NCBI RefSeq assembly: GCF_026262505.1
Contig: NC_067207.1
Span: forward strand, 25,822,082-25,886,081
Direction: 5' to 3'
Length of the DNA: 64,000 nucleotides
Source of the DNA: Trichomonas vaginalis G3
Lineage: Eukaryota > Parabasalia > Trichomonadida > Trichomonadidae
Position 1 is the first letter of the stretch; every line of letters starts with the position of its first letter. The notes under the pieces were generated by a model. That model was not told where the DNA came from. It ran no database searches and saw only the letters and a program-made list of their open reading frames with translations. The position numbers and the translations under genes were made by a program. Of this stretch, positions 29,702 through 40,733 are shown one piece after another.

Positions 29702-32700
29702 TTAAAAGAAGCGAGTATTGGTGATAGGTTTCTCTGTAGATGTCGAATTATCTGTACTCTTACTTCTCTGAGACTTTGGAGTTTGAGATTTCGGAGACAT
29801 AACGTCTCTTTCAATGTTTGACATGATTCTATCAACATGCTTAAGGTCTGCGAGGCCTGAGAAAGCCATAATCCTTGCATCAGGTGACAAAATGTCATGT
29901 TCTGTCTGCATTTCGCTTTCATGCATTTCAGCTTCATAAGTTTCGTAATCCGGAGTAGTTGGTCTTAAGTCAGCGTTATCATCTTTAATAGCCTTTGACT
30001 TTAAGAACCTCTTTCTCGTTGCTCTGAGTGAAGTGACCAAAGAATCTCTATTCGAACCTGGATTTTCTTCATCGGAATCATCAGAAACATGAGAATTCCA
30101 CACAAATGTTGGTGTTCCTCTGTTTCTTCCACTCAATGCTTTTCCGAGCCTGCTGGAATGAGGTGCTCCTGTAGAATACCTAACTGTTTGTGGCGGAGCA
30201 CTTGTTATTGAAGACATTGAATCTTCGGAAGGAACTTGGTTTGGCCTGTAAGAATTAACTCTTGCAAGACCATTAGGAGAAGTAATTGTTGATGTTGTTG
30301 GTGTTATCCATCTGTCTTTCTTCTTCTTCGTTGTGCTTGAAGGACCTTTGTTGCTGTCCATTTGTTCATTAATCTTCTTTACTTCTTCTGATGTCATCGG
30401 CTGTAATTTCGTATGGTTTTCTTTCTTTTCTTTCTTTTGTTCTTTGTTTTGTGGTGTTGTCGTTGATGTTGCAGGCGAAATAGACAAAGCCTTTCTTCCA
30501 CTTGGTGTTTGCTCTTGTTTCTTTTGAGGAGCAGGTTGTTGTGTTTGTTGTTGTTTGTCATCAGGAAGTTCGACAATTGGAGCGAAAATTGATGGTGGAG
30601 GAACATTGTTTGTTAATCCAAGAGAAGCCAAAGGAAGACGAGGAAGACTTTGAGCAATTGCATCTGTTCTATTTAGTTGCTGCATTTCTTCATCATCTGG
30701 TTTCTTCTTCGGCTCAATTCTAACTGTTTGTGCTATTGGAGGATTGTTTATTGGATTTGGCATGTTCTGTAATGGTTGAGTAACAACAGCTGGTTTTCTT
30801 TGTTTGTTCTTATTGTTGTAGTTGTAATTTGCAAGTGAAGTTAATCCGGAACTTTGTAACAAAGCATCAGCCATTTGTTGTTCTTCCTTTGATGCTGTAA
30901 CGATCTTCTTTGGCTGTTGTTTCTTTGGCTCTTCCTGGTCAATTGTGTTGTCTTCATCATCAGCTTCTGCATTCAATAACATCGAAACGGATGTTGATCT
31001 TTCATCAGGAGTCATAACAATTGAAACATTTTGTTTCTTAGAGTTGTTGATTGGAGATCCATCTTCAGAAGGTGGAGGAGAAAGAGAAGAATCCCTTATT
31101 TTCGCTGGTCTGTGTTCTGGATGTTGTTTCTCTGCAGGAATGAATTGTTTCTCAGCTGATTCTGGTTTCTTTATTGGTGGCATTCTTGACTTTCTTCCAA
31201 CTGTTGTAATGTTTAAATCAATTAAATCAGGTGGTTTTGAAATAACTGTTTGAGCTCTTTGTTTCTTTTGTTGTTGATTTGGTTTATTATTGTTGTTAAT
31301 TTGTGGATGAGTTTCTTGTTTCTGATTGTTAGGATGCTGAATATTGACATGTTGGTTGTTTTGAGGAGTTGCTTTTGTTTGTTGTTGCTGTTGATTGTTT
31401 TGTGGTGTTTGTTCCTTTGGTTGTTCCAATTTCTGTTGAACTGTTTGTTGTAAACTTATTGTTGTAGCTGGCTTTGGTTGTTCCTTTTGTTGTTGATTTG
31501 GCTTTGGTTGTTCTTTCTGTTGAGATTGATTTGGTTTTGGTTGTTCCTTTTGTTGCTGTTGTTGTGGTGTTTGTTTTTCTTGAGTTGGAGTCTGTTTAGG
31601 TTGTTCTTTTTGTGGGGTTTGTTTTTCTTGAGTTGGAGTCGGTTTAGGTTGTTCTTTTTGAGGAGTTTGTTTTGGTTGTTCCTTTTGCTGATTTTGTGGT
31701 TGTTTTGTTGGTTCTTTCTGTTGAGATTGATTTAGTTTTGGTTGCTCCTTTTGTTGTGGTGGAGGAGTTTGTTCCAATTTCTGTTTAACTTGTTGTTGTA
31801 AACCAATTGTTGTAGCTGGTTTTGTTGGCTCTTTCTGTTGTTGTGGAGTTTGTTTTTGTTGTTCTTTCTGTTGTTGATTTGGTGTTTGTTTCTGTTGAGC
31901 TGGAGTTTGTTTTGGTTGTTCCTTTTGTTGAGAATGATTTGGTTTTGTTGGTTCTTTCTGTTGTGTTGGAGTTTGTTTTGTATTGTTGTTTGTTGGTTTG
32001 TTTAAGTTTGCTGCAATAACTGAAGAAAGAGGAGCAGTTGATGATTTGTTGTTTGTTGGAGAAGGAGATTTCTTTGCTTCTTGTGGTTTCTGTTGTTGTT
32101 TTGCAGCTGGTTTTGTTTCTGTTTGTTTTGGCTGAGATTTGTTATCAACTGGTTTCTTTGCATCAGTTTTAGCTGGTTGTTGCTTTTGTTGAGCAGGTTT
32201 TTGTTGTGATTGCTTGTTATCTATTATTGGTTTAGCAACAAGAGCTGCAGCAATTGGAACCGTTGCTGCTTTAGCGTCAATCTTTGGCTTCTCTGCGTTT
32301 TCTTTTGGTTTTTCTGGTTCATTTTCTTTCTGTTTTTCTTCATTTTCAGCTGGTTTTTCTGATTCTTCCTTTGGTTTTTCTTCTTTTTGTTTTTCTTCGA
32401 TTTCCTTTTGTTTTTCTTCTTCTGATTGTAAAGGAGGAAGAATGAGAGCAGCTGAGAGTGGAGCTGTTGATGATTTTGCATCTTTTTCTTCATGTTTTTC
32501 TTGTGGTTTTTGCTCTGTTTCTTCTGGTTTCTTCATTGAGTTTCTCAAAACATTCTTAAGAAGAGAAGAAAGAGAACCTGGACTTGGAGTTTTAGCTGGT
32601 TTCTTTACTTCTTCTTTAACTGGTTCTTGTTTGTTTTCTTTTACTTCTTTCTCTTCTGGTTTCTTTTCTTTTTCTTCTTCTGGCTTCTTTTCTTCTGCGT

Positions 32701-35700
32701 TCTCTTTTGGAAGAAGATTATCCACTGGAGCAGAATTTTCTTTTGTTTGATTTTCTTCTGGTTTCACATTTGTTACAATAATTACAGAAATTGGTGCTGC
32801 TTTTGTTTCTTCTTTCTTCTCTTCTGGTTTAGTTTCTTTCTTTTCTTCAGGTTTCTTTTGTTCATTTTGTTTGTTTTCTTCAGGTTTTGCAGCATTGTTT
32901 GGTTTAGAATTATCAGGTAAATTCTTTAAATTGTTTGAAATAACACCAGAAATAGGAGTAGCTTTAGAAGTTTGTTTGTTTTCTTCAGGTTTATTGTTTT
33001 GTTTGTTATCTGTTTGTTTTGTAACTGGTTTCTTTTCTTCTGGTTTAGTTTGTTTGGAACTATCTTGTTTTTGGTTGTTTGTTTCTTTTTGTTTCTGATT
33101 TTCTGGAATATTCTTCAAATTGTTTGAAATTATTCCAGAAATTGGTTCTGATTTCTGTTGTTTGTTATCAGAAGGAGAAGTCTGTTTATTCTGTGCCTGT
33201 GGCTTTTTATCATTTTGATTATTAATTGGAGCTTTTTCTTCTTTCTTTTCTTGTTTAGTTTCTGGTTTATTGTTACTTTCTGTTGGAACATTCTTAAGAT
33301 TGTTAGTAATGATTCCAGAAATTGGTTGTTTAGTTTGTTCCTTTGGTTTGTTATCAGATTGTGGTTTAGAAAGAAGATTATCAACAGGAACATTTTGTTT
33401 GAGATCGTTGTTTTGTTGTTGTTTTGGATCATTTGATTGTTTGTTTTCAGGAACTTTTTCTTCTTTTGGTTTCTCTTCATTTTGTGGTTTGTTTTCTAAT
33501 TTACTAGTTATAGCTGTAGATAATGGTTTAGTTTCGTTTTGTTTATCATTAGCTGGTTGTTTGTTATCTGTTTGTGGTTTAGAAAGGAGATTATTAATAG
33601 GAACATCTTTGTTTTGTTTCTGTTCATTTGGTTTTTCATCATTTTGTTTATTATTAGAAAGTAAATTACCAATAGGAACAACTGGTTTAATTTCTTGTTT
33701 GGAATCACTTGGTTTAGATTGTTTATTATCAGTTGTTTGCTTGTTTTCATTTTGATTTGGTTGTTTGTTGTCTGAAAGTAAATTTTCAATTGGAACATTT
33801 GGTTTAATTTCATTTTGTTTGTTCTCTGTTTGTGGTTTATTGTTATCAGAAAGAAGTTTATCAACAGGAGCAGCTGCTTTAATCTCTTGATTTGGTTTAG
33901 AATCAGTTGGTTTATTTTCATTTGGTTGTTTATTGTTATCAGAAAGTAAATTATCAATTGGAACAACTGGTTTAATTGATTGATTATTATCTGTTGGTTT
34001 AGATTCATTTTGTTTGTTTTCAGTTGCTTTGTTCTCCTGAGTTTGTTTTTCATTATTTGCAAGTAAATTATCAATAGGAACATTTGGTTTAACTTGTTGA
34101 TTCTGTTTAGTATCATTTTGATTTTGTGGCTGTTTGTTATCAGATAGAAGATTGTTAATAGGAACATTTTGTTTGATCTCTTTATTCTGATTTTGAGACT
34201 TATCATTATTTTCTTGTTTAGAATCACTTGTTTGTTTATCATTATCCGCAAGTAAATTATCAATAGGAACAACTGGTTTAATTGACAAATTGTCTTTATT
34301 CTCAACATTTTGCTTATTTTCTACATTTTGTTTCTCTGGATTTTGTTTGTTTTCATTATTAAGTAAATTATCAATTGGAACATTTGGTTTGATTGGTTCA
34401 TTTTGTCTATTTTCAACAGGTTTAGATCCATTATTTTGATTTTGTTTGTTTTCATTAGGAAGTAAATTATTAATAGGAACATTTGGCTTAACTTGTTGAT
34501 TTTGATTTTGTTGTTTTTCATCGTTGTTGATGAGTCCAGAAAGGAGACTTTGTTTTGGTTTTGGTTCTTCTTTCTTCAAAAGTCCAGTTAAAATTGGTTG
34601 TCGTGGAGGAGAATTTGGAGGAGAGTTGTATTCGATTGGTTTCAGTTCTTCACTTGATTTGTTTCTTGGAGGAGAGTTCTTTCCGCCTGGAATCACTGCT
34701 CCTGTTGCATCATCTAAGAACTCAGAGGCATCTTCAGCGAAAGTCAGTGTCAAAGGACAATTCTTTGGTTGTTGGTTCTGTGGCAATGGTTGATTTGCTT
34801 GTTGTGGTGTTTTTTGTGTCTGTTTTGGTTTAGAAAGAATTGAAGATGCTGCTGTTCGCATTGGAGAAGCATTCTGTGACTTGTTTTCTTGGTTTTGTTG
34901 GTTGTTTTCTGGTGGATTGTCAAATGTAACTTTGTTTCTGTTTAATGCGTCTTGTAATGACAGAGAACTTGTGTTATCTTGGTTGTTTTGTGGCTGTTCT
35001 TGTTGTTTCTCTTGTTGTTTTGGTTGATTTTCGTTGTTTTGAAGTGATTTATTCACTGAATCTTGTAATGACAATGAAGGTTGGTTATTTTGGTTGTTTT
35101 GATTGTTTTGTGGCTGGTTCTGTTGATTTTCTGGTTGTTTTTCTTGTTTTTCTGGTTCTTTGTCCAAATTTTCTAGAGCATTATTCACAGAACCTTGAAT
35201 TGAAAGAGAAGGTTGATTGTTTTGGTTGTTTTGTGGTTGTTCTTGTTTCTTGTCTTGGTTTTGAGGCTTATTTTCCTTGTTTTCCGGAGAATTATTTGGA
35301 GATGAAAGTTCTTTTTGTTGTTCTTTGTTGTTTTCATTTGTTTTTGCATCTTTTACAGCATCCTGCATTGATAATTTATCATTTGGTTTATCATCTTTTT
35401 GATTTTTATTATTTTCATCTTCTTTCTTAGCATTCTCTATGGCATCTTGAATACTAAGCTTGTTGTCATCATTATTCTTTGGTTTATCTTCGTTTTTGTC
35501 ATTTGATTCTGGCATATCAAAAACATTCTTCAACGCAGTCGGGTTTTCTTTATCTTTATTACTTGGGGGAGATTTGGACTGTGTCGGCGAATCTGATTTT
35601 TTTGGGACCTGGTCTAAATTCTTGTTGTTTCCGTCGACATCAACTTTTCCTCCGAAATAAGAGACTTCTGTTGTTTGTTGAGCAATGAGAACCTTCAAAC

Positions 35701-37588
35701 GATCCTTTAAGATTGCTCCTTTTGTCATTTCTTTGATCATCTTCCTCAAACTTAAATCATATTTTTCTGGATTTTGTGGATCTTCATTATTTTCTGGATT
35801 TTCTTGATTATCCTGATCCTGTGATGCTGTTTCGTTATCATTAGGCTTTTCTTCAAGTTTTTCTTCGATTGTAGATTTAAGATTGAGATCTTTATTTTCA
35901 GTTGGTGTCACTTTTTCGGGGGAAGTAGTTTCTATATTCTCTTGAGGCTTATTTGAAGGTACACTTGAAGATCTCTTATGAGGAGAGTGTTGTGGAGAGC
36001 TTCTTTGTGATCTATTTGGACTTCCTTTTGAAGAAACAGGCGATCTTCTGTTAGATCCATGATAATTTGACTTATAATCTAATTCGCTCGGACTTCCACT
36101 GCCTGGATACATTATAGTTCCATTTCCATATTTAGAAGAATAGTTTGTCTGTCCATAATTCCTGTTCTGTGGTGAAAGAGATCTTGAATTTGCCTCTGAA
36201 GAAGCAGCAGATGAGTAATCTATGTTGCTCTTATGATAAATCTTTGGTTTAGACTGCTTTGAATACGGCTGATAGTATGGTTTGTTAGTATTTTTAGTTG
36301 GATTTCCTCTTCTCGATGTTGTATTAGTAGCAGTCGATTTCTTACCACCAGATTCTGATGTGTTTGTTCCAACAGTTGATTTCTTTGGTGGACTTTCAAC
36401 ATCAGAGCCAGAACCAGATTTATAATTTTCTGGTTTTGCAAAAGCAGGGGGTGCATAGTCACTCCTCCTGCTCTTTGGACGATCGTCTTCTGAAATACTA
36501 GCCAAATCATCTTTATCTGCTTTACTTTGGTCATTTACACTTGGAGTTGTTCTTCCACTTGTTTTATAGTAATGTTCTGTGTTTGGATTCACCATAGGAT
36601 AACCTGCTATTCCTCGTGGTGAATTCACTGTTGTCTTCGCCGTTCGGTAATTTGTTTTATCATTTGATGCCGTCTTGAAAAGATCGTTATTTTGGTCCAA
36701 ACGACGTGCAAACAGCGAGTCATCTTTAAGCATAGAAGGATTTCCACTTTCCGATGTTTGTGTACGCTTTAATGTTGAAGTTCGTGGTCGAGAATTAGTT
36801 GTAGGTCTTGATTCTTGAGGTGTATCACCACGTTTTGTTACATTCCCTTTTCTTTGCGCTGCATATCTGTACTCAATTTCCTGGACAGATTCTGGATCCA
36901 ACATCTTGTTGAATTTATTAGGTCCAAACTGAATGGATGGATATAAGTAAGGATATGTGCACTTAGATTCGTAAACATTATCGTTTTGTTTCTTTTTCTT
37001 TCTTACATTTATCGGTTGTTTAATAATTACTGGGCGTGGTGAAGAATTTGAAGTATTATTTTCTGTATGATTATCTGGTGAATCAAATATTGAGCTTGTC
37101 ATTGATGGTTCTTGATTTTGAAGATCGTTAATTTCTTCTTCTTCGGCATTTTGATCATTTCCTGAAAATTGTAGTGATTTCTTTGATAGAGATTCTTCGT
37201 CTTCAATTTTCATTCCGTTTCCGCCATCGTCAACTTCATCATCATCGGAGTATTGAATTCCATCTCCAATATCATCGCCGGCATTCTTTCGTTTATGAAT
37301 GCGTTTACGTTTTGAGCGTAGATCATTTGGAAGATTTTTCTTTGGAACTTGAACAATTTCTGGTCCTTCTTTAACTTTTGATGCCACATTATTAATTCGT
37401 TCATTTAATGACATTGGTTGTGGGTTTTCCACAATGGAGCCTTGTTCATAAGAGTAGTATTTGCTAAAATCAATCGCAATTTGTTCCTCTTCTTCGTGAA
37501 AATCGTTTTCTACAGTTAATCCACTAACGTTGCCATTCGTCATGGAGTCTCCTGTTTGGTTTAAATTGTTTGATTCTGTAGCATTCAT
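29702..37588 (-). CDS. Giant low-complexity Q/N/K/P-rich protein with repeated short motifs
   Basis: 2628 residues from ATG 37588 with one uninterrupted frame. About residues 1-550 are Ser/Asn-rich with scattered basic clusters. The middle carries about twelve copies of a (V/A)P(I/V)(D/N)NLLSxN motif, preceded by SLQDAVNxxLxN units and followed by PISGIISNNLKN units; then a KPEEKKE segment and a QQKEQPKQTP segment. The C-terminal 450 residues are less repetitive. It is largely disordered and looks like a string of short linear motifs on a flexible tether. No catalytic domain, signal peptide or membrane segment. Function unknown; scaffold, cytoskeletal linker or condensate protein are possibilities. 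Opposite-strand ORFs here are composition artefacts. Confidence 0.8.
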   Translation of the reverse strand: MNATESNNLNQTGDSMTNGNVSGLTVENDFHEEEEQIAIDFSKYYSYEQGSIVENPQPMSLNERINNVASKVKEGPEIVQVPKKNLPNDLRSKRKRIHKRKNAGDDIGDGIQYSDDDEVDDGGNGMKIEDEESLSKKSLQFSGNDQNAEEEEINDLQNQEPSMTSSIFDSPDNHTENNTSNSSPRPVIIKQPINVRKKKKQNDNVYESKCTYPYLYPSIQFGPNKFNKMLDPESVQEIEYRYAAQRKGNVTKRGDTPQESRPTTNSRPRTSTLKRTQTSESGNPSMLKDDSLFARRLDQNNDLFKTASNDKTNYRTAKTTVNSPRGIAGYPMVNPNTEHYYKTSGRTTPSVNDQSKADKDDLASISEDDRPKSRRSDYAPPAFAKPENYKSGSGSDVESPPKKSTVGTNTSESGGKKSTATNTTSRRGNPTKNTNKPYYQPYSKQSKPKIYHKSNIDYSSAASSEANSRSLSPQNRNYGQTNYSSKYGNGTIMYPGSGSPSELDYKSNYHGSNRRSPVSSKGSPNRSQRSSPQHSPHKRSSSVPSNKPQENIETTSPEKVTPTENKDLNLKSTIEEKLEEKPNDNETASQDQDNQENPENNEDPQNPEKYDLSLRKMIKEMTKGAILKDRLKVLIAQQTTEVSYFGGKVDVDGNNKNLDQVPKKSDSPTQSKSPPSNKDKENPTALKNVFDMPESNDKNEDKPKNNDDNKLSIQDAIENAKKEDENNKNQKDDKPNDKLSMQDAVKDAKTNENNKEQQKELSSPNNSPENKENKPQNQDKKQEQPQNNQNNQPSLSIQGSVNNALENLDKEPEKQEKQPENQQNQPQNNQNNQNNQPSLSLQDSVNKSLQNNENQPKQQEKQQEQPQNNQDNTSSLSLQDALNRNKVTFDNPPENNQQNQENKSQNASPMRTAASSILSKPKQTQKTPQQANQPLPQNQQPKNCPLTLTFAEDASEFLDDATGAVIPGGKNSPPRNKSSEELKPIEYNSPPNSPPRQPILTGLLKKEEPKPKQSLLSGLINNDEKQQNQNQQVKPNVPINNLLPNENKQNQNNGSKPVENRQNEPIKPNVPIDNLLNNENKQNPEKQNVENKQNVENKDNLSIKPVVPIDNLLADNDKQTSDSKQENNDKSQNQNKEIKQNVPINNLLSDNKQPQNQNDTKQNQQVKPNVPIDNLLANNEKQTQENKATENKQNESKPTDNNQSIKPVVPIDNLLSDNNKQPNENKPTDSKPNQEIKAAAPVDKLLSDNNKPQTENKQNEIKPNVPIENLLSDNKQPNQNENKQTTDNKQSKPSDSKQEIKPVVPIGNLLSNNKQNDEKPNEQKQNKDVPINNLLSKPQTDNKQPANDKQNETKPLSTAITSKLENKPQNEEKPKEEKVPENKQSNDPKQQQNNDLKQNVPVDNLLSKPQSDNKPKEQTKQPISGIITNNLKNVPTESNNKPETKQEKKEEKAPINNQNDKKPQAQNKQTSPSDNKQQKSEPISGIISNNLKNIPENQKQKETNNQKQDSSKQTKPEEKKPVTKQTDNKQNNKPEENKQTSKATPISGVISNNLKNLPDNSKPNNAAKPEENKQNEQKKPEEKKETKPEEKKEETKAAPISVIIVTNVKPEENQTKENSAPVDNLLPKENAEEKKPEEEKEKKPEEKEVKENKQEPVKEEVKKPAKTPSPGSLSSLLKNVLRNSMKKPEETEQKPQEKHEEKDAKSSTAPLSAALILPPLQSEEEKQKEIEEKQKEEKPKEESEKPAENEEKQKENEPEKPKENAEKPKIDAKAATVPIAAALVAKPIIDNKQSQQKPAQQKQQPAKTDAKKPVDNKSQPKQTETKPAAKQQQKPQEAKKSPSPTNNKSSTAPLSSVIAANLNKPTNNNTKQTPTQQKEPTKPNHSQQKEQPKQTPAQQKQTPNQQQKEQQKQTPQQQKEPTKPATTIGLQQQVKQKLEQTPPPQQKEQPKLNQSQQKEPTKQPQNQQKEQPKQTPQKEQPKPTPTQEKQTPQKEQPKQTPTQEKQTPQQQQQKEQPKPNQSQQKEQPKPNQQQKEQPKPATTISLQQTVQQKLEQPKEQTPQNNQQQQQTKATPQNNQHVNIQHPNNQKQETHPQINNNNKPNQQQKKQRAQTVISKPPDLIDLNITTVGRKSRMPPIKKPESAEKQFIPAEKQHPEHRPAKIRDSSLSPPPSEDGSPINNSKKQNVSIVMTPDERSTSVSMLLNAEADDEDNTIDQEEPKKQQPKKIVTASKEEQQMADALLQSSGLTSLANYNYNNKNKQRKPAVVTQPLQNMPNPINNPPIAQTVRIEPKKKPDDEEMQQLNRTDAIAQSLPRLPLASLGLTNNVPPPSIFAPIVELPDDKQQQTQQPAPQKKQEQTPSGRKALSISPATSTTTPQNKEQKKEKKENHTKLQPMTSEEVKKINEQMDSNKGPSSTTKKKKDRWITPTTSTITSPNGLARVNSYRPNQVPSEDSMSSITSAPPQTVRYSTGAPHSSRLGKALSGRNRGTPTFVWNSHVSDDSDEENPGSNRDSLVTSLRATRKRFLKSKAIKDDNADLRPTTPDYETYEAEMHESEMQTEHDILSPDARIMAFSGLADLKHVDRIMSNIERDVMSPKSQTPKSQRSKSTDNSTSTEKPITNTRFF

Positions 37589-38804
37589 AAATTTTTTGCT
37601 CTAAAAAAATTTTTTTTATTTATTGTAAAAAAATATAACGTGCAAAACAAAAATTGACTTTTTATGTAATAATTGTTAGGAAAGAATTAGGCTATATTTG
37701 TGTATTTGATTTCTATATTTTTGAGTTCCAAATGTAAAAAAATGGTTCAAACATTGAGGAATCAATTTTGACACTGGTCTAAAAACTAATATAAAGATAA
37801 GCCTAAATAGGTATAACATCCTAACTCTGATTTCGCATAATAATGTTCCATTTCTTGGAGGTCCCCAAATAAAATTTGAATGAAAACGATTTTATCAGAT
37901 TAAATCAGGAATATATAATGAACATGATCATTTTTAAAGGATTTTGCATTCCAGATCAACAATATTTAACAATATTTGTTAAAAATATTTCTTTTTTGAT
38001 AATAAAATGTGATAATTTCATCTGAAAGCATTCAAATATCAAACATTTACTTGATATATCTCTAACTTTATTTATGGGAAATATAAAAAAAAATTATGAT
38101 GATTAATACTCAACACATCTTTATACAAATGAAAACTAAGACATTTGGTATATATAAAATCTTTCATGATAGTCCAAATTCTTAATTGAATTTCGGAAGA
38201 TTCTCTTCTTCTATGATACTCACTCAGGCAATGTACCATCAAGGTTAGAAGTATTGAACTTAATATGTCCAATCTATAGATTAGTTAACGTAGATCTATA
38301 GAGAAGTTAATTTTGAGAATATGTCAAGTTTGTCATGGATTTGTATTAGAGGTATTTGTCAATGTTTTCACAATATTTAATATTTCGTGAAGTGAAATGA
38401 TTTTATTTTTATCGCAGCATTCAATTCCGTTATTTGATAACAGCATTTTATAACATAAATTAAGTCTTCTATTATATTTTGAATGTGAAATCTATTGTTA
38501 TATTTGTTTTAGAGAATACAACAAAGTCATCTTTATCGCTGAAGTCCCATTAAATGTATTACGCAGCTGTTTACTGGTGTTGTTTCATTTTGAAAGGAAA
38601 ACGATTTGAATTCAACGGATTTTTAATTTTTTATTTTTTGAAAGTAAACAACGGTTTTTTAATTGGATTTCAAAAACATATGAAATCAAAATAATTTGAT
38701 TCCATTTGATACTATTTTAATATTGCTTATGATTGTTTTCAGAGATCAGATACATATTATCGTTTGGAATTCAAAAAAAATCGGATCTATAAAATTCAGA
38801 AATA
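37589..38804. other. Divergent intergenic region, no gene seen
   Basis: 1.2 kb, strongly AT-rich. A TTTTGACACTGG string lies near 37766. A 66-codon frame at 38072-38272 has no coding character and was not called. Confidence 0.4.
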
Positions 38805-40163
38805 ATGTTGTTCTTTGGACTTATTGCTTTGGGATTATCAGAAGATGTTTGGGCTGAAATTGGTTTTAACAGCTTCGATGTTCCTATGTCTCAAAACGTA
38901 ACAGTTCATATCCCAAGTTTTCCAGATGAAGATACATATTTTGTTCTTTTAACTCGAAAAGATATAAATTTCTTAACACCTGATATAAAAGTATGGTGAG
39001 AAGGAGAATCCTTTACAGTTGAATCGACAAATTATTATGAATATTATTGCGTTAAATTTCCTCATGGTTCAACTGCTGATTTTGTTGTTGGAACAAAGAT
39101 TGGACCTGTATTATTGAGAAATCCTCTTCCAAATAAAAAGATAACAATATATTCAGTATTCATTCCTTCAGTTAAAACAAGCTACAACTTCACTGTTCCA
39201 AAAGAAAGCTCGAGGTTACAATATTCTTTAAATAAGAAAAACTACATAGATTTAACTACAAAAGAAATTACAATTACTGATATACTTTTTGTTCGCCTTG
39301 ATCACGATCCTGACGATCCAATTACATATACAATGAACCATATGTACGCTGTTGGGAAAAATTTACCATGGAGTCCATACCAAAATAGAGTATTGTCTAG
39401 ATTAGATAATTCTCATGTAAAGGTTTTCGAAGATCAATATGATGCATTTAGGCATTTAATAACCACTAACAATATATTATGGATGGAGTTTTATAAAGGT
39501 TTCGAAAACCATACAACAAATGACTTATATGTATCTGGTGTATGCATCTTTCCAAGTGTTAAGGATTTTAATAAAATAACATCGGATTATAGCCATAAAG
39601 GTTATGTAATAGCACAGAAACGTATAACGTTCACGTCATCTGGAGCACCATTTATGTTAGCTTTCCATTATCCTTCGTCTAGTTTTTCATATTTTGATGA
39701 AGCATATATTCTTCAGGGAGAAGGAAAATTCGAAATTGGAAACGTAAAGGGTAAGGACTATTACATGATTTATATTCCAAACCCTTCATTTTACCCATAT
39801 AAGGTAGAATATTCTGGTTATTCAGCGAAATTTATCAAGATGCATTATGAAACTTCTGAAGAGACTGAAATTAAACCAGGTGAACCATGTGCTATTTATT
39901 TCAGTAGGACAAAGAGGAAAGATACAGATAAAATAGTAATCGCTTTCGATGAAAGAATCAAAGGAAGTTTCATACGTCCTGTCATTCAAATGGACAAAAA
40001 TGATTTCAATGATATGGAAAAAGATCCACGAATAATTAAGAGGAATAAAATCATTATTGCAGTTGTAGTTGTCATTGTCATAGTTGCAATTGTTGTTGGT
40101 TGTGTCATTGGATTCATTCTTTGGAAGAAGAAGAAATCTCAATCAGAATCAACTAACGTTTAA
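38805..40163 (+). pseudogene. Type I membrane surface protein with one internal TGA
   Basis: From ATG 38805 the frame is open to TAA 40161-40163 except for TGA at 38997-38999. Read across, it has a signal peptide (LFFGLIALGLSEDVWA), a beta-rich ectodomain of about 400 residues with N-glycosylation sequons, a C-terminal transmembrane helix (about 420-440, IIAVVVVIVIVAIVVGCVIG) and a short KKKK cytoplasmic tail. That is a type I surface glycoprotein; I do not recognise the ectodomain. Coding quality is equally good on both sides of the TGA, so the mutation is recent or a sequence error. The downstream piece alone (ATG 39114) would lack the signal peptide. Confidence 0.7.
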
Positions 40164-40733
40164 ATATGAATAAACTAAATTTTTGTTTCATTTCATTAAT
40201 TCGTTAAATATGCGATGATTCGAGCAATTATATGTCTGATAAACAGTATTAATAGATATGAAGTTTAAAAAAATATATTATCTTTCATTTTTCATTCATT
40301 GATTGAAATAACTCATCACGACATATTCTCATTAATTTTTATAGCTTCCATGCGCACCATTCTTTATCATTTTTCATTATATGTTGAAAAATAATATTTC
40401 ATTAAATAAATTAAATATTTAAGAAGAATAAATGATCTGCTTCTTATGTACTCTAGTATACCATCTTGAGTTTGAACTTCATGATAAGTTTTTCAACAAA
40501 ATCTAATTAAAATTTTGAAATATGATAGAGTTGCGCAGAATATGTCTGGCGTTTTAAATATATACTTGGAGATTTGTAAGAATAAAAGGTCATGATCTGA
40601 AAAATTTTGAAAAAAGAAATTTTGATGAAAAGATTATAATTAGAAGATAGAGAATTTTTAGTAAACATAATATTATAACAATTAAACATATCAACAACAT
40701 TTAAAAACAAGTGACGTTGGTATATAAGTTAAA
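40164..40733. other. Convergent intergenic region, no gene seen
   Basis: AT-rich; a 67-codon minus-strand frame (40507-40710) lacks coding character and was rejected. Confidence 0.4.

Noticed and set aside
30333-35688. Many plus-strand ORFs of 60-180 codons rich in Leu/Phe/Val/Ser opposite the giant low-complexity gene
   Set aside because: They are antisense shadows of Q/K/N/E-rich codons; their hydrophobic composition is a direct complement effect, with no start-site signals.
38072-38272. 66-codon minus-strand ORF in the intergenic region
   Set aside because: No coding composition, no Inr, no homologous look; chance ORF in AT-rich DNA.
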